From NCBI GenBank assembly GCA_913057925.1, contig CAJXPG010000028.1, forward strand, positions 1 through 34,628: 34,628 nucleotides of DNA. Direction: 5' to 3'. The position numbers were made by a program, and so were the translations under genes. Under the pieces are notes generated by a model. It did not search any database. It saw nothing but the letters and a program-made list of their open reading frames with translations, and was not told the DNA's origin. Shown piece by piece: positions 17,088 to 24,350 of the stretch. Source of the DNA: an uncultured Colwellia sp. (GTDB taxonomy: Bacteria; Pseudomonadota; Gammaproteobacteria; Enterobacterales; Alteromonadaceae). Every line of letters begins with the position of its first letter. Positions within the stretch are counted from its first letter, which is position 1.

Positions 17088-17876
17088 ATGCGATATTACA
17101 CGGTTTTATGTTTATTTATTTATAGCACTCTTTTTTCAGTATCAAGTTACTCGAAAGGAGTTGAAGTTAACCTGCTGATTGAAGAAGGTTATTTTCCTTT
17201 GATTGTAAATCTTCAAAGTCAGCAAGGCTTAGCATTTGAGTTTGTTGACATCTTAAATGAGTCGCAGACTGAATTTGAATTTACCATGAATGCCTTACCA
17301 ACTAAAAGGTTGATTAAAGCCGTTCAAGCAGGCAGCTTTGATGCGTTGTTTTTAATGGCTGTTGACTGGTTGCCGAAAACATCTCATTCATCACTGGTAA
17401 AATCTCAGTTTTCGGTAACGGTAGAAAATGGTTTTTATGCGTTAAAAGAGCATGCTGCTGATCAATCTTATTTTGATAACCTAGCGGGCTTAACAAAGGC
17501 AGGGGTCTTAGGGTATTCATACAAGTTTGCTGACTATAATACGGATGAAAATTATCTGCGTAATGTACACAGAATGACTTTAACGCAAAGCGAAACGCAT
17601 GTAATAAAAATGCTGTTATTTAAAAGGGCGGATGTGGGAGTTGTTGGTAATTTGGCGAGTCAGTACCTGCAAAAAACCAATGGCATGGATATGAGTCTTT
17701 TATTTAAAAGTAGCAAGCCAGATCAAATTTTTAATACCACGTTTTTAGTGAATCAACAAAGCCAGAAAATAACAGCTAATCAGTTCGATAAAATTATTAA
17801 CCAGATACCGATCCAAGAAAAACTGAAAGCAGTTTTTGAAAAGTACGGCATCAGTTCAAGTGTAAAACACTGGTAA
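17088..17876 (+). CDS. Periplasmic solute-binding-like protein (SBP family 3 type)
   Basis: Exported protein of 262 residues with a signal peptide ending near SSYSKG. The order of elements fits an orphan type-3 extracellular solute-binding domain as in amino-acid ABC receptors: FEFVDILNE, LPTKRLIKAVQAGSFDALFLM, LAGLTKAGVLGYSY, and a C-terminal helix with IPIQEKLKAVFEKYG. No ABC permease or ATPase is adjacent. Ribosome site AGGG lies seven bases before ATG. It is inserted head-to-head with nosD and tail-to-tail with nosZ, interrupting the usual nosZ-nosD order on the opposite strand. Function in N2O respiration is unproven; it may be a passenger gene. Confidence 0.55.
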   Translation: MRYYTVLCLFIYSTLFSVSSYSKGVEVNLLIEEGYFPLIVNLQSQQGLAFEFVDILNESQTEFEFTMNALPTKRLIKAVQAGSFDALFLMAVDWLPKTSHSSLVKSQFSVTVENGFYALKEHAADQSYFDNLAGLTKAGVLGYSYKFADYNTDENYLRNVHRMTLTQSETHVIKMLLFKRADVGVVGNLASQYLQKTNGMDMSLLFKSSKPDQIFNTTFLVNQQSQKITANQFDKIINQIPIQEKLKAVFEKYGISSSVKHW

Positions 17877-17893
17877 ATTTAGTGATAACCTTA

Positions 17894-18084
17894 TCATTCC
17901 CGATATTTTATCGGGAATCCACTGTTTTATGACCATCAGCATCTAGGTTAAGAAAATGGATTCCGGCCAAGACAATGCCGGAATGACGTAACGCTGTTGT
18001 GTGGTTAATTCCTGACAAAGCGCAGTAGTTTGATAGTCACCTGACAGAACGGGTTCTGTTTTCTCTTCATTTAGCGCATAAAAA
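17894..18084. repeat. 191-bp direct repeat, copy A, with hairpin core
   Basis: First of two similar 191-bp copies in the 513-bp gene-free stretch between the solute-binding-like gene and nosZ. The core (17894-17986) is bounded by TCATTCC and GGAATGA inverted ends. It holds a hairpin ATTCCCGATA-TTT-TATCGGGAAT and a second ATTCCGGC/GCCGGAAT. The remaining about 98 bp includes the dyad CAGAAC-GG-GTTCTG and ends in GCGCATAAAAA. Confidence 0.85.
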
Positions 18085-18128
18085 CCCCATAGTTTTAATG
18101 GCTTAGCAGTCAAAAATTGCTGGAGACG

Positions 18129-18319
18129 TCATTCCCGAGGTTTTTGTCGGGAATCACCTGTTTTATGGCCATCAACTATACGTTAATAAAATGGATTCCG
18201 GCCAAGACAATGCCGGAATGACGTAACGCTGTTGTCTGGTTAATTCCTGACAAAGCGCAGTAGTTTGATAGTCACCTGACAGAACGTGTTCTGTTTCCTC
18301 TTCGTTTAGCGCATAAAAA
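18129..18319. repeat. 191-bp direct repeat, copy B, with MITE-like hairpin core
   Basis: Second copy, 44 bp after copy A and of the same length. The last about 125 bp are nearly identical to copy A, and the first third is more divergent. The core is bounded by perfect 10-bp inverted ends ACGTCATTCC (18126-18135) and GGAATGACGT (18215-18224). The A-tract that closes the repeat is also the T-tract of the nosZ terminator on the minus strand. No open frame of note lies within either copy. Confidence 0.87.
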
Positions 18320-18345
18320 AGCCCAACACTTTGCAGTGTTGGGCC
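18315..18345 (-). terminator. Rho-independent terminator of nosRZ
   Basis: On the minus strand GCCCAACACT pairs perfectly with AGTGTTGGGC (10-bp stem, 18321-18344, four-base loop), followed by six T (18320 down to 18315). It lies 45 bases after the nosZ stop, so nosRZ and nosDFYL are expected to be separate transcripts. Confidence 0.93.
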
Positions 18346-18389
18346 AATAACGATTTTACTTGTTATTGTTATTAAAGCTTATGCTTCAG

Positions 18390-20297
18390 CTATGCCTCTA
18401 CAAACATTCTTCCACGCATTTCCATATGTAGTGCATGACAGAACCAGTTACAGTAGTACCATTGTACGCCAGGCTTATTAGCTGTGAACGTAATCGAAGC
18501 AGTCGCTTGAGGACCAATCTCCATTTGTACACCATGGTTAGTCATACAGAAACCGTGAGTCACATCTTCAACCATATCTAAGTTAGTAACGATAACGGTT
18601 ACTTCATCGCCAAGTTTAACTTTAAATTCAGACATACCGTAGTTAGGTGCAATAGACGTCATATAAACACGTACTTTCTTCGGATCTTTCTTATCACGGA
18701 TAACCTTGTTATCTGTCATGGTATTAACGCCATCTTTCTTAGCTTGCGCTAATGTTGGAGCGAAAATTGAATCGTCACGAGACCAAACTTTATCAGGCTT
18801 AACTTTTGAGCGGTGAATGATAGTACCGTCATGTGGTTCAGCAAAAGTAGGTCCATCGTGCACTAGTTTCATGGTATCGCCAGAAATATCAATTAATTGA
18901 TCGTTTTCTGGTTTTAATGGACCAACAGGTAAGAATCTATCTTTAGAGAACTTACAAAGTGATACTAACCATTTACCATCAGCATCACGGGTTTCACCTG
19001 AAGAGGTTGAATTATGCCCTGGTTGGTAATGCACATCTAATTTCTGACGGATGTAGTTAACTTTTTTACCGTTATACGCTTGAATCGCTTCTTCGATATT
19101 CCACTTAGCAATTTGGCTATCTAAGAATAAAGTGGTGTAAGCAAAACCTTTGTTATCAAACGCAGTATGTAATGGACCTAAACCTAATTCAGGCTCAGCT
19201 ACGATAGCATCACGAGGCTTGATTTTATCGTTAAATAAGGCATCTAACTTATCAATCGCAATAATTGATACGGTCGGAGATAATTTACCATTCGCTACGA
19301 AGTACTTACCATCTGGTGAAGTGTTCATGCCGTGTGGTGATTTTGGTACTGGGATGTAACGAGTAACTTTAGAGCCTTTACGACCGTCAATTACTGGAAC
19401 ATTGTTACCATTGTAAGTTTTAAATTTACCTGCTTTAACGGCTGCTTCACAACGTGCTAGGTTAAATACCACAACATGATCACGTTCGGCAGAAATCATT
19501 TCACCTAAGTTCATACCCATTTCAGAGTTATAACACGTTGAGGCGAAGTATTTACCGTCATAATCAGCATCAGTGTTATCTAGGTTACCATCAACCATTA
19601 CTTGAAAAGCAACTTCCATTTTCTCAGCATCAATAACACTGAAAATTGAACGGTAAGTGCTGACATCTTCCATGCTGCTCTTGCCATCATTGTTCATTGG
19701 AATTTCAAACTCACCGTTACAGATAACGTATTTAGTTTGAGGAACTTTTTGAACACGTAAGCCATGCACTGCTTGTACGTTTGGAATGGTGATCATTTTG
19801 TCAACTTTCATCACGTTACAACGAATACGTGCAACACGAGAGTTCGCTTTATCGTTGATGAAAACGTATTTACCATTGTAACGACCATCAGTCATTGACA
19901 TGTGAGGGTGATGAGAGTCACCCATCATGATATCCGCGCTATCGCCTTTAATACGCTTAGATTCGTCTGTTAGACCCCAACCAGTAGCAGAGTCAGTGTT
20001 AAATACAGGAATACGCATTAATTCACGCATTGATGGGATGCCCATAATACGTACTTCACCTGAATGGCCACCTGACCAAAAACCGTAGTATTCATCAAGC
20101 TCACCTGGGTGAACAACGGCACTGTTTGCTTCTGATGCACGTGCTTTTGCTGTAGAAGCAAACATAGCTGCAGTCATTGGTGCTGCAACAGCACCTGCGC
20201 CTAATAGTGCAGTTTTACCGAAAAACTTACGGCGTCCTTCATCTTCCAATTTCACTTCATTGGAGTCGTTATGTAAACTTAACTCTTCTTTACTCAT
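18390..20297 (-). CDS. nosZ: Nitrous oxide reductase, clade I (TAT-exported)
   Basis: Periplasmic homodimeric copper enzyme reducing N2O to N2, the last step of denitrification. The 635-residue precursor has a twin-arginine signal [13 protein letters not shown] (RR at 22-23), marking clade I. The seven-bladed propeller supplies the CuZ histidines, including DSHHPHMS (His129, His130, His132). The C-terminal cupredoxin domain has the CuA motif [12 protein letters not shown] with Cys616, Cys620, His624 and Met627 all present. Length matches the family and no disabling change is visible. A GGAG ribosome site precedes ATG 20297. It follows nosR by 78 bp without a terminator, so nosRZ is one unit. 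Confidence 0.98.
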   Translation of the reverse strand: MSKEELSLHNDSNEVKLEDEGRRKFFGKTALLGAGAVAAPMTAAMFASTAKARASEANSAVVHPGELDEYYGFWSGGHSGEVRIMGIPSMRELMRIPVFNTDSATGWGLTDESKRIKGDSADIMMGDSHHPHMSMTDGRYNGKYVFINDKANSRVARIRCNVMKVDKMITIPNVQAVHGLRVQKVPQTKYVICNGEFEIPMNNDGKSSMEDVSTYRSIFSVIDAEKMEVAFQVMVDGNLDNTDADYDGKYFASTCYNSEMGMNLGEMISAERDHVVVFNLARCEAAVKAGKFKTYNGNNVPVIDGRKGSKVTRYIPVPKSPHGMNTSPDGKYFVANGKLSPTVSIIAIDKLDALFNDKIKPRDAIVAEPELGLGPLHTAFDNKGFAYTTLFLDSQIAKWNIEEAIQAYNGKKVNYIRQKLDVHYQPGHNSTSSGETRDADGKWLVSLCKFSKDRFLPVGPLKPENDQLIDISGDTMKLVHDGPTFAEPHDGTIIHRSKVKPDKVWSRDDSIFAPTLAQAKKDGVNTMTDNKVIRDKKDPKKVRVYMTSIAPNYGMSEFKVKLGDEVTVIVTNLDMVEDVTHGFCMTNHGVQMEIGPQATASITFTANKPGVQWYYCNWFCHALHMEMRGRMFVEA

Positions 20298-20375
20298 TGG
20301 TTTTCTCCACTTTGCTTTTAATTTAGTTAAACTTGTTAATTATTTTTTACTTATGATTGCTTTTGTTCTTTGGTT

Positions 20376-22553
20376 TTAGGCAACATTGATTGCCTCTATT
20401 TCTGTCTCTTTGTATTTAGCTTTCTTTCTCGCTAATTTTTTAAGCGGTGGGCATTTTTGTTCATCGTAATAAGTCACCTGACAATCAAGGCAGTAATGAC
20501 ATTCACGCATGTTAATTTCACCATCTGGGTTAATTGCTTGAATTTCACATTCTTTGGCACAGGTTTTACAAGGTTGACCACACTCAGGGCGACGACGTAA
20601 CCAGCTAAATAAACGAATACTATTACTGGTAGATAAAGCAGCGCCTAACGGACACAAATAACGGCAGAAGAATTTACGATTAAAGATGTTGATAATCAGC
20701 AGGGTGCTGGCGTACAAGACAAATGGCCATTCACGATCAAACTTTAATAAGAAGGTGGTTTTAAATGGTTCAACTTCAGCAAATTGCTCAGCAGTGGCTA
20801 GTGATTCCATCGACATACCAAATAATGCTAATAAAATAAGGTACTTAATTGCCCATAAGCGCTCATGTACAGCCCATGGCAATTCAAATTGCGGAATTTT
20901 TATGTAACGGGCAAAAACATTGATTAATTCTTGAAGAGCGCCAAATGGACATAACCAGCCACAGTAAACTGCGCGACCCCATAAAATCATGGTGACTGCG
21001 GCAGCACCCCATAAAATGAAGATTACCGGGTCTAGTAAAAATAAGTCCCAAGAGAAGTCAGACATAAAAGCCTGTAAGAAGGTAAAGACATTAACTATGG
21101 ATAGTTGCCCACCCCAAGACCAGCCAATAAATACCACGGTAATTATTAGGTAAAGATGACGGAAGTTATGCATAAACTTAGGGTAGCGGACTAGAATATC
21201 TTGTAAAAACAACACTACTAGCAAAATAGCTAATAAAATAAATAAGATAATAACTTCAGCATCTTTTTCTAACCAAACTTGCTGGGCTAAAGTCAGTTCC
21301 GGCTCAGGTAGGATAAGCGCAGGACGATCTAGGTAGTGATCTAAGGTGTGATAATCTGCTTTAAAACTAGTAAATATACTATCAAGTGGGCCAGTTTGTC
21401 TGCGTACCAATAATTCTAGTTGCCAATCTGATGCTGGGTTAAATTCATGGTGTTCACGGATTATAAAAACAGAGCGTTCTGAAAATCTTGGCGCGCCATC
21501 AATATAAATATCAGGGACACGACTATGATCTAAATCCCTAAAGGCAATGGCTTCGCCATTTTGTAACACTTGAATACGATCAAAAATAGCACCACGAACA
21601 TAACCCGAGCCTTTAAATGAATACCCAGTGCCCATTAATATAATGGCATTTTCACCAGGCTTCATTTGAGACATTAAATAGTCGTATTCACTGTCGCCTA
21701 GCAAATTACGGCCAACCGTTGGAATATTCACTTGAGCAAAATAAATTTCAGCAAACTTATCTTGTTTTTGCTCAGCGTTTGCTTCTTCTACATGTTCCGC
21801 TTCAGTGCCAACAAAGGCTTCATCAACAGTTTTTCTGTTCAAATAAAGTTTACGAATAGAGCCATCACCGGTCAGCGTGGTCCAGTCTGCTTTCTTATAA
21901 ACATCTGGGTAGATAGTTCCCATAGGTTGAATGGCTTCTTGGCTAGCACTGATAATACCTAGTTCGCGAGCAACTATGGTGGCAGATTTAACAATGGCGA
22001 CATTCATCACCATCACTGTCACCGTAGCGCCAGAAAGGCCATCAATATGGACTATACCTTCTGTCTGATTACCACCTACTTTTAATCTATCTTGGACACT
22101 TAAACCGTCATATTGCTCGGTAAAAGCATGTAATTTACTCTCGGGGATTCCAGCAAGAATAATAGGCTCATGATGCTCTAATACTTTGGCTGACAAATAC
22201 ATACCTTGAGGGTCTATGGCTACCAACATGTTTACCGGCTCACCTGAGTAGGCTGGTATTTTAGCGAGATCATTGGTTTCAAAGGCGTAACCCAAAATAT
22301 CTTCGTTTTTGTAGATAGTCCAAACGAGTGAACCGCCTTCTTTGGTGGCAACTTTTTCACTTATTTTGGTTTGCTCGCTAAAGATCTCTTTGATCAAAGG
22401 CATAGGATCTTTTGGGGGACTTACAAAGAGGGCGTGCGCAGGTAATGTTAAGCACATAGACAACACCAGCATTTTTGCCAGTGAAGGTAATAGTTTTTTA
22501 CAAGTATGTGTTGTTTGGCGCTTTACCGCTTTGAACATGCTGTTTAATAACAT
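20376..22553 (-). CDS. nosR: NosR, FMN and iron-sulfur membrane protein for N2O reduction
   Basis: Membrane electron-transfer protein required for nosZ expression and in vivo N2O reduction. The 725-residue protein has a signal peptide and a periplasmic FMN-binding domain with DGLSGATVTV (residues 171-180), the covalent flavin-threonine site. Several transmembrane helices from about residue 430 carry CGWLCPFGA and CRYLCPLGA. The cytoplasmic end has ferredoxin-type clusters CGQPCKTCAKECE and CHYCLDC. No apbE/nosX flavin transferase is adjacent, so FMN loading must rely on a gene elsewhere. Start ATG 22553 is chosen; ATG 22538 is possible. Expression likely depends on the FNR-type promoter upstream. 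Confidence 0.97.
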   Translation of the reverse strand: MLLNSMFKAVKRQTTHTCKKLLPSLAKMLVLSMCLTLPAHALFVSPPKDPMPLIKEIFSEQTKISEKVATKEGGSLVWTIYKNEDILGYAFETNDLAKIPAYSGEPVNMLVAIDPQGMYLSAKVLEHHEPIILAGIPESKLHAFTEQYDGLSVQDRLKVGGNQTEGIVHIDGLSGATVTVMVMNVAIVKSATIVARELGIISASQEAIQPMGTIYPDVYKKADWTTLTGDGSIRKLYLNRKTVDEAFVGTEAEHVEEANAEQKQDKFAEIYFAQVNIPTVGRNLLGDSEYDYLMSQMKPGENAIILMGTGYSFKGSGYVRGAIFDRIQVLQNGEAIAFRDLDHSRVPDIYIDGAPRFSERSVFIIREHHEFNPASDWQLELLVRRQTGPLDSIFTSFKADYHTLDHYLDRPALILPEPELTLAQQVWLEKDAEVIILFILLAILLVVLFLQDILVRYPKFMHNFRHLYLIITVVFIGWSWGGQLSIVNVFTFLQAFMSDFSWDLFLLDPVIFILWGAAAVTMILWGRAVYCGWLCPFGALQELINVFARYIKIPQFELPWAVHERLWAIKYLILLALFGMSMESLATAEQFAEVEPFKTTFLLKFDREWPFVLYASTLLIINIFNRKFFCRYLCPLGAALSTSNSIRLFSWLRRRPECGQPCKTCAKECEIQAINPDGEINMRECHYCLDCQVTYYDEQKCPPLKKLARKKAKYKETEIEAINVA

Positions 22554-22611
22554 TGAACAACCAACGTTTATGTTAAAATTTCCTTAAGCAGTGTGCACAA
22601 ACAATAAGCAA

Positions 22612-22630
22612 CTGCGACAATATGTCACAG
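22612..22630. promoter_or_regulatory. Dyad over the predicted nosR transcription start
   Basis: CTG-C-GACA-ATA-TGTC-A-CAG forms a near-perfect 19-bp inverted repeat with one mismatched pair. It overlaps the predicted nosR -10 and start site (about 22621), the position of a repressor operator. I do not recognise the binding protein. Confidence 0.5.
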
Positions 22631-22669
22631 TTTACGCTTTAGTTGCATTGGCGTTATGATGTAGATCAA
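22629..22669 (-). promoter_or_regulatory. FNR-type promoter of nosRZ
   Basis: ATGAT-GTAG-ATCAA at 22656-22669 matches the FNR consensus TTGAT-N4-ATCAA with one mismatch. A minus-strand -10-like TAAACT lies at 22629-22634, its centre 31 bp from the box, close to class II spacing. The predicted start is near 22621, leaving a leader of about 68 bases before nosR. Confidence 0.65.
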
Positions 22670-22689
22670 ATTATCGAAATAAATGTAAT

Positions 22690-22728
22690 TTGAGAAAATT
22701 TCAGCTTAAAACCCTATAATAATTAGGG
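22690..22728 (+). promoter_or_regulatory. Sigma-70 promoter with internal dyad, upstream of the 142-residue gene
   Basis: A perfect -10 TATAAT (22715-22720) and a -35-like TTGAGA (22690-22695) are 19 bp apart, slightly long. The -10 sits inside the inverted repeat CCCTA-N7-TAGGG (22712-22728), so a regulator bound there would cover it. The distance to the GTG start is about 95 bases. Confidence 0.5.
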
Positions 22729-22814
22729 GTATATAAGTAAATGAGAATATATTTTTTATCTCTTAAGCTCTTTTATGGCAATTTGAGTTAGGATAAATAA
22801 TAGAGGTGATTCGT

Positions 22815-23243
22815 GTGTTTAAAATTCATGGTAAATGGAAAATACAAGTTAAAGATAACTATGTTTTACAGTGGTTTGGTGGTTGTTGGAATGAAGAGGC
22901 CGCTATTCAATATTGCCAAGAGTTTCAAGATAAAACTGCACACCTAAAGGGAACCGAGTGGGCTATTTTTTCTTTTTTCGATGATTGGGAGCTTGGGGTG
23001 CCAGAAATAGAGCCTCATGTTGTTGAGCATTGCCGACTCTTTAAAGCAAATGGCTGTAGCAAAGATTGCCATATTTATAGTCGAACAGCAGCGAAAAGCA
23101 TGCAACTTGAAAAGATGATCCCTCATACCGAAGGAAATTATGAGCGCCGAGTTTTTTGTGGCGAAGATGATGCTATCGCTTGGATGAAAGTATGTCACTT
23201 TGAGATAGATGTTGGAAATTTCTTAGAAGATGTCATTAAATAA
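22815..23243 (+). CDS. Uncharacterised cytosolic protein divergent from nosR, possibly STAS-like
   Basis: Soluble protein of 142 residues, no signal peptide or membrane helix. I do not recognise the family securely. The alternation of strands and helices, including EEAAIQYCQEFQ, WAIFSFFDDWELG, PHVVEHCRLFKANGCSKDCHIY and the end RRVFCGEDDAIAWMK, resembles STAS/SEC14-like (SpoIIAA-like) domains. It is cysteine-rich for its size: seven cysteines, including CSKDC. The start is set at GTG 22815 because a near-perfect ribosome site GAGGTGA (22803-22809) lies five bases upstream and overlaps the alternative GTG at 22806. It shares the intergenic region with the nosR promoter, but its own promoter is not FNR-spaced. 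A regulatory or sensing role next to nos is speculation. Confidence 0.7.
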   Translation: MFKIHGKWKIQVKDNYVLQWFGGCWNEEAAIQYCQEFQDKTAHLKGTEWAIFSFFDDWELGVPEIEPHVVEHCRLFKANGCSKDCHIYSRTAAKSMQLEKMIPHTEGNYERRVFCGEDDAIAWMKVCHFEIDVGNFLEDVIK

Positions 23244-23336
23244 ATATTTGTAACTGTTCAAGTATTTAATAAAGTGCAGTACCAAAGCAACTTTGTGATT
23301 AATAGCTGCTTTGACACTACATTGGGTGAAAAATTC

Positions 23337-24335
23337 TTAAAAAATATTGCTATTTAATTGCTCTGCGATGTAATCAATTGCTTTTTGTGCACGTATGCTA
23401 TTTCCTGCTTGATCAAGTCTCGGTGAAAATACCGCAATGGAAAACTCACCCGGTGCTACGGCAATAATACCACCGCCGACACCGCTCTTTGCTGGTAAAC
23501 CGACCTGATATGCCCATTGACCACTATTTTCGTAAAGTCCTGCTGTCGACATTACCGCTAGAACTCGTGAAACATTGTTACTTTTCATCAGACGTTTATT
23601 TGTTATTGGGTGGATACCGTTATTCGCAAAAACAGATGCCATTATCGCGAGATCTTTTGCGTTTACGGCAACAGAGCATTGGCGTGTGTAAATATCTAAA
23701 TTGAGATCTACATCACCGTAGAATCGATTATAAGACGTTAATAGTTCAGCGATTGCACGGTTGTGTCCATTAGTGTCTGATTCTGATTGGTAAACATCTT
23801 TTAAAACAGAGAGTTTTCGGTTAGCAAATTGATCATACCATGAAGAAAGCGTTGACCATTTTGTTTTACCGTTGCCGTCAAGCAAACTTACCGTCGCGAT
23901 GGCACCTGCGTTGACCAATGGATTGACACTGCGAGCAGTATTTAGCTCTATTGCGGTTACGGAGTTAAAGGGCAAGCCAGTGGCATTTACGCCGACTTTA
24001 TCTAAAATCACTTGCTGCCCTTGTTGCTCCATAGCTAGAGAAAGCGTAAAAACTTTAGAGATAGATTGAATTGAAAAAGCTTGGTTTATATCCCCTTTGG
24101 TATAAACCTTACCATCTGTCGTGACTAGCGCTAAACCAAAGTAGCTGGAATCCACCTTAGCTAATGCAGGTATATAATCAGCATTTTTTCCTGAATTATC
24201 ACTTTTATACTTATGATAAGCTTGGTCAATGATTGCTTGTATAGAAGCTTTTTGTGGTGATTTGGCAGCACTAGGACTGGCAAAAACCATTACAAAGAGT
24301 TGCAGTACAATTAAGGCATAATAAGATAACTTCAT
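23337..24335 (-). CDS. glsA: Glutaminase A with signal peptide (periplasmic)
   Basis: Serine-dependent glutaminase hydrolysing glutamine to glutamate and ammonia. The 332-residue protein carries an N-terminal signal peptide ending near SPSAAKS, unlike cytosolic E. coli YbaS/YneH, so it is probably periplasmic. The beta-lactamase-like active site FSIQSISKVF gives Ser91-x-x-Lys94. VNPLVNAGAIA, the tyrosine-containing STAGLYENSGQWAY segment and LPAKSGVGGGIIAVAPG are the other family signatures. Length after signal removal is typical (about 308). It lies 15 bp downstream of a porin gene on the same strand with an AAGGAA ribosome site, so the two probably form an operon for uptake and use of amides. 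Confidence 0.93.
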   Translation of the reverse strand: MKLSYYALIVLQLFVMVFASPSAAKSPQKASIQAIIDQAYHKYKSDNSGKNADYIPALAKVDSSYFGLALVTTDGKVYTKGDINQAFSIQSISKVFTLSLAMEQQGQQVILDKVGVNATGLPFNSVTAIELNTARSVNPLVNAGAIATVSLLDGNGKTKWSTLSSWYDQFANRKLSVLKDVYQSESDTNGHNRAIAELLTSYNRFYGDVDLNLDIYTRQCSVAVNAKDLAIMASVFANNGIHPITNKRLMKSNNVSRVLAVMSTAGLYENSGQWAYQVGLPAKSGVGGGIIAVAPGEFSIAVFSPRLDQAGNSIRAQKAIDYIAEQLNSNIF

Positions 24336-24350
24336 TATATGTATTCCTTT

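Noticed and set aside
17894..18319. Direct repeats considered as an insertion sequence or a CRISPR
   Set aside because: There is no transposase frame and only two copies with long non-unique content. A non-autonomous MITE-like element fits better.
23283..23313. Possible terminator CAAAGCA/TGCTTTG after the 142-residue gene
   Set aside because: The stem is seven bp with a 17-base loop and no T-run, too weak to call.
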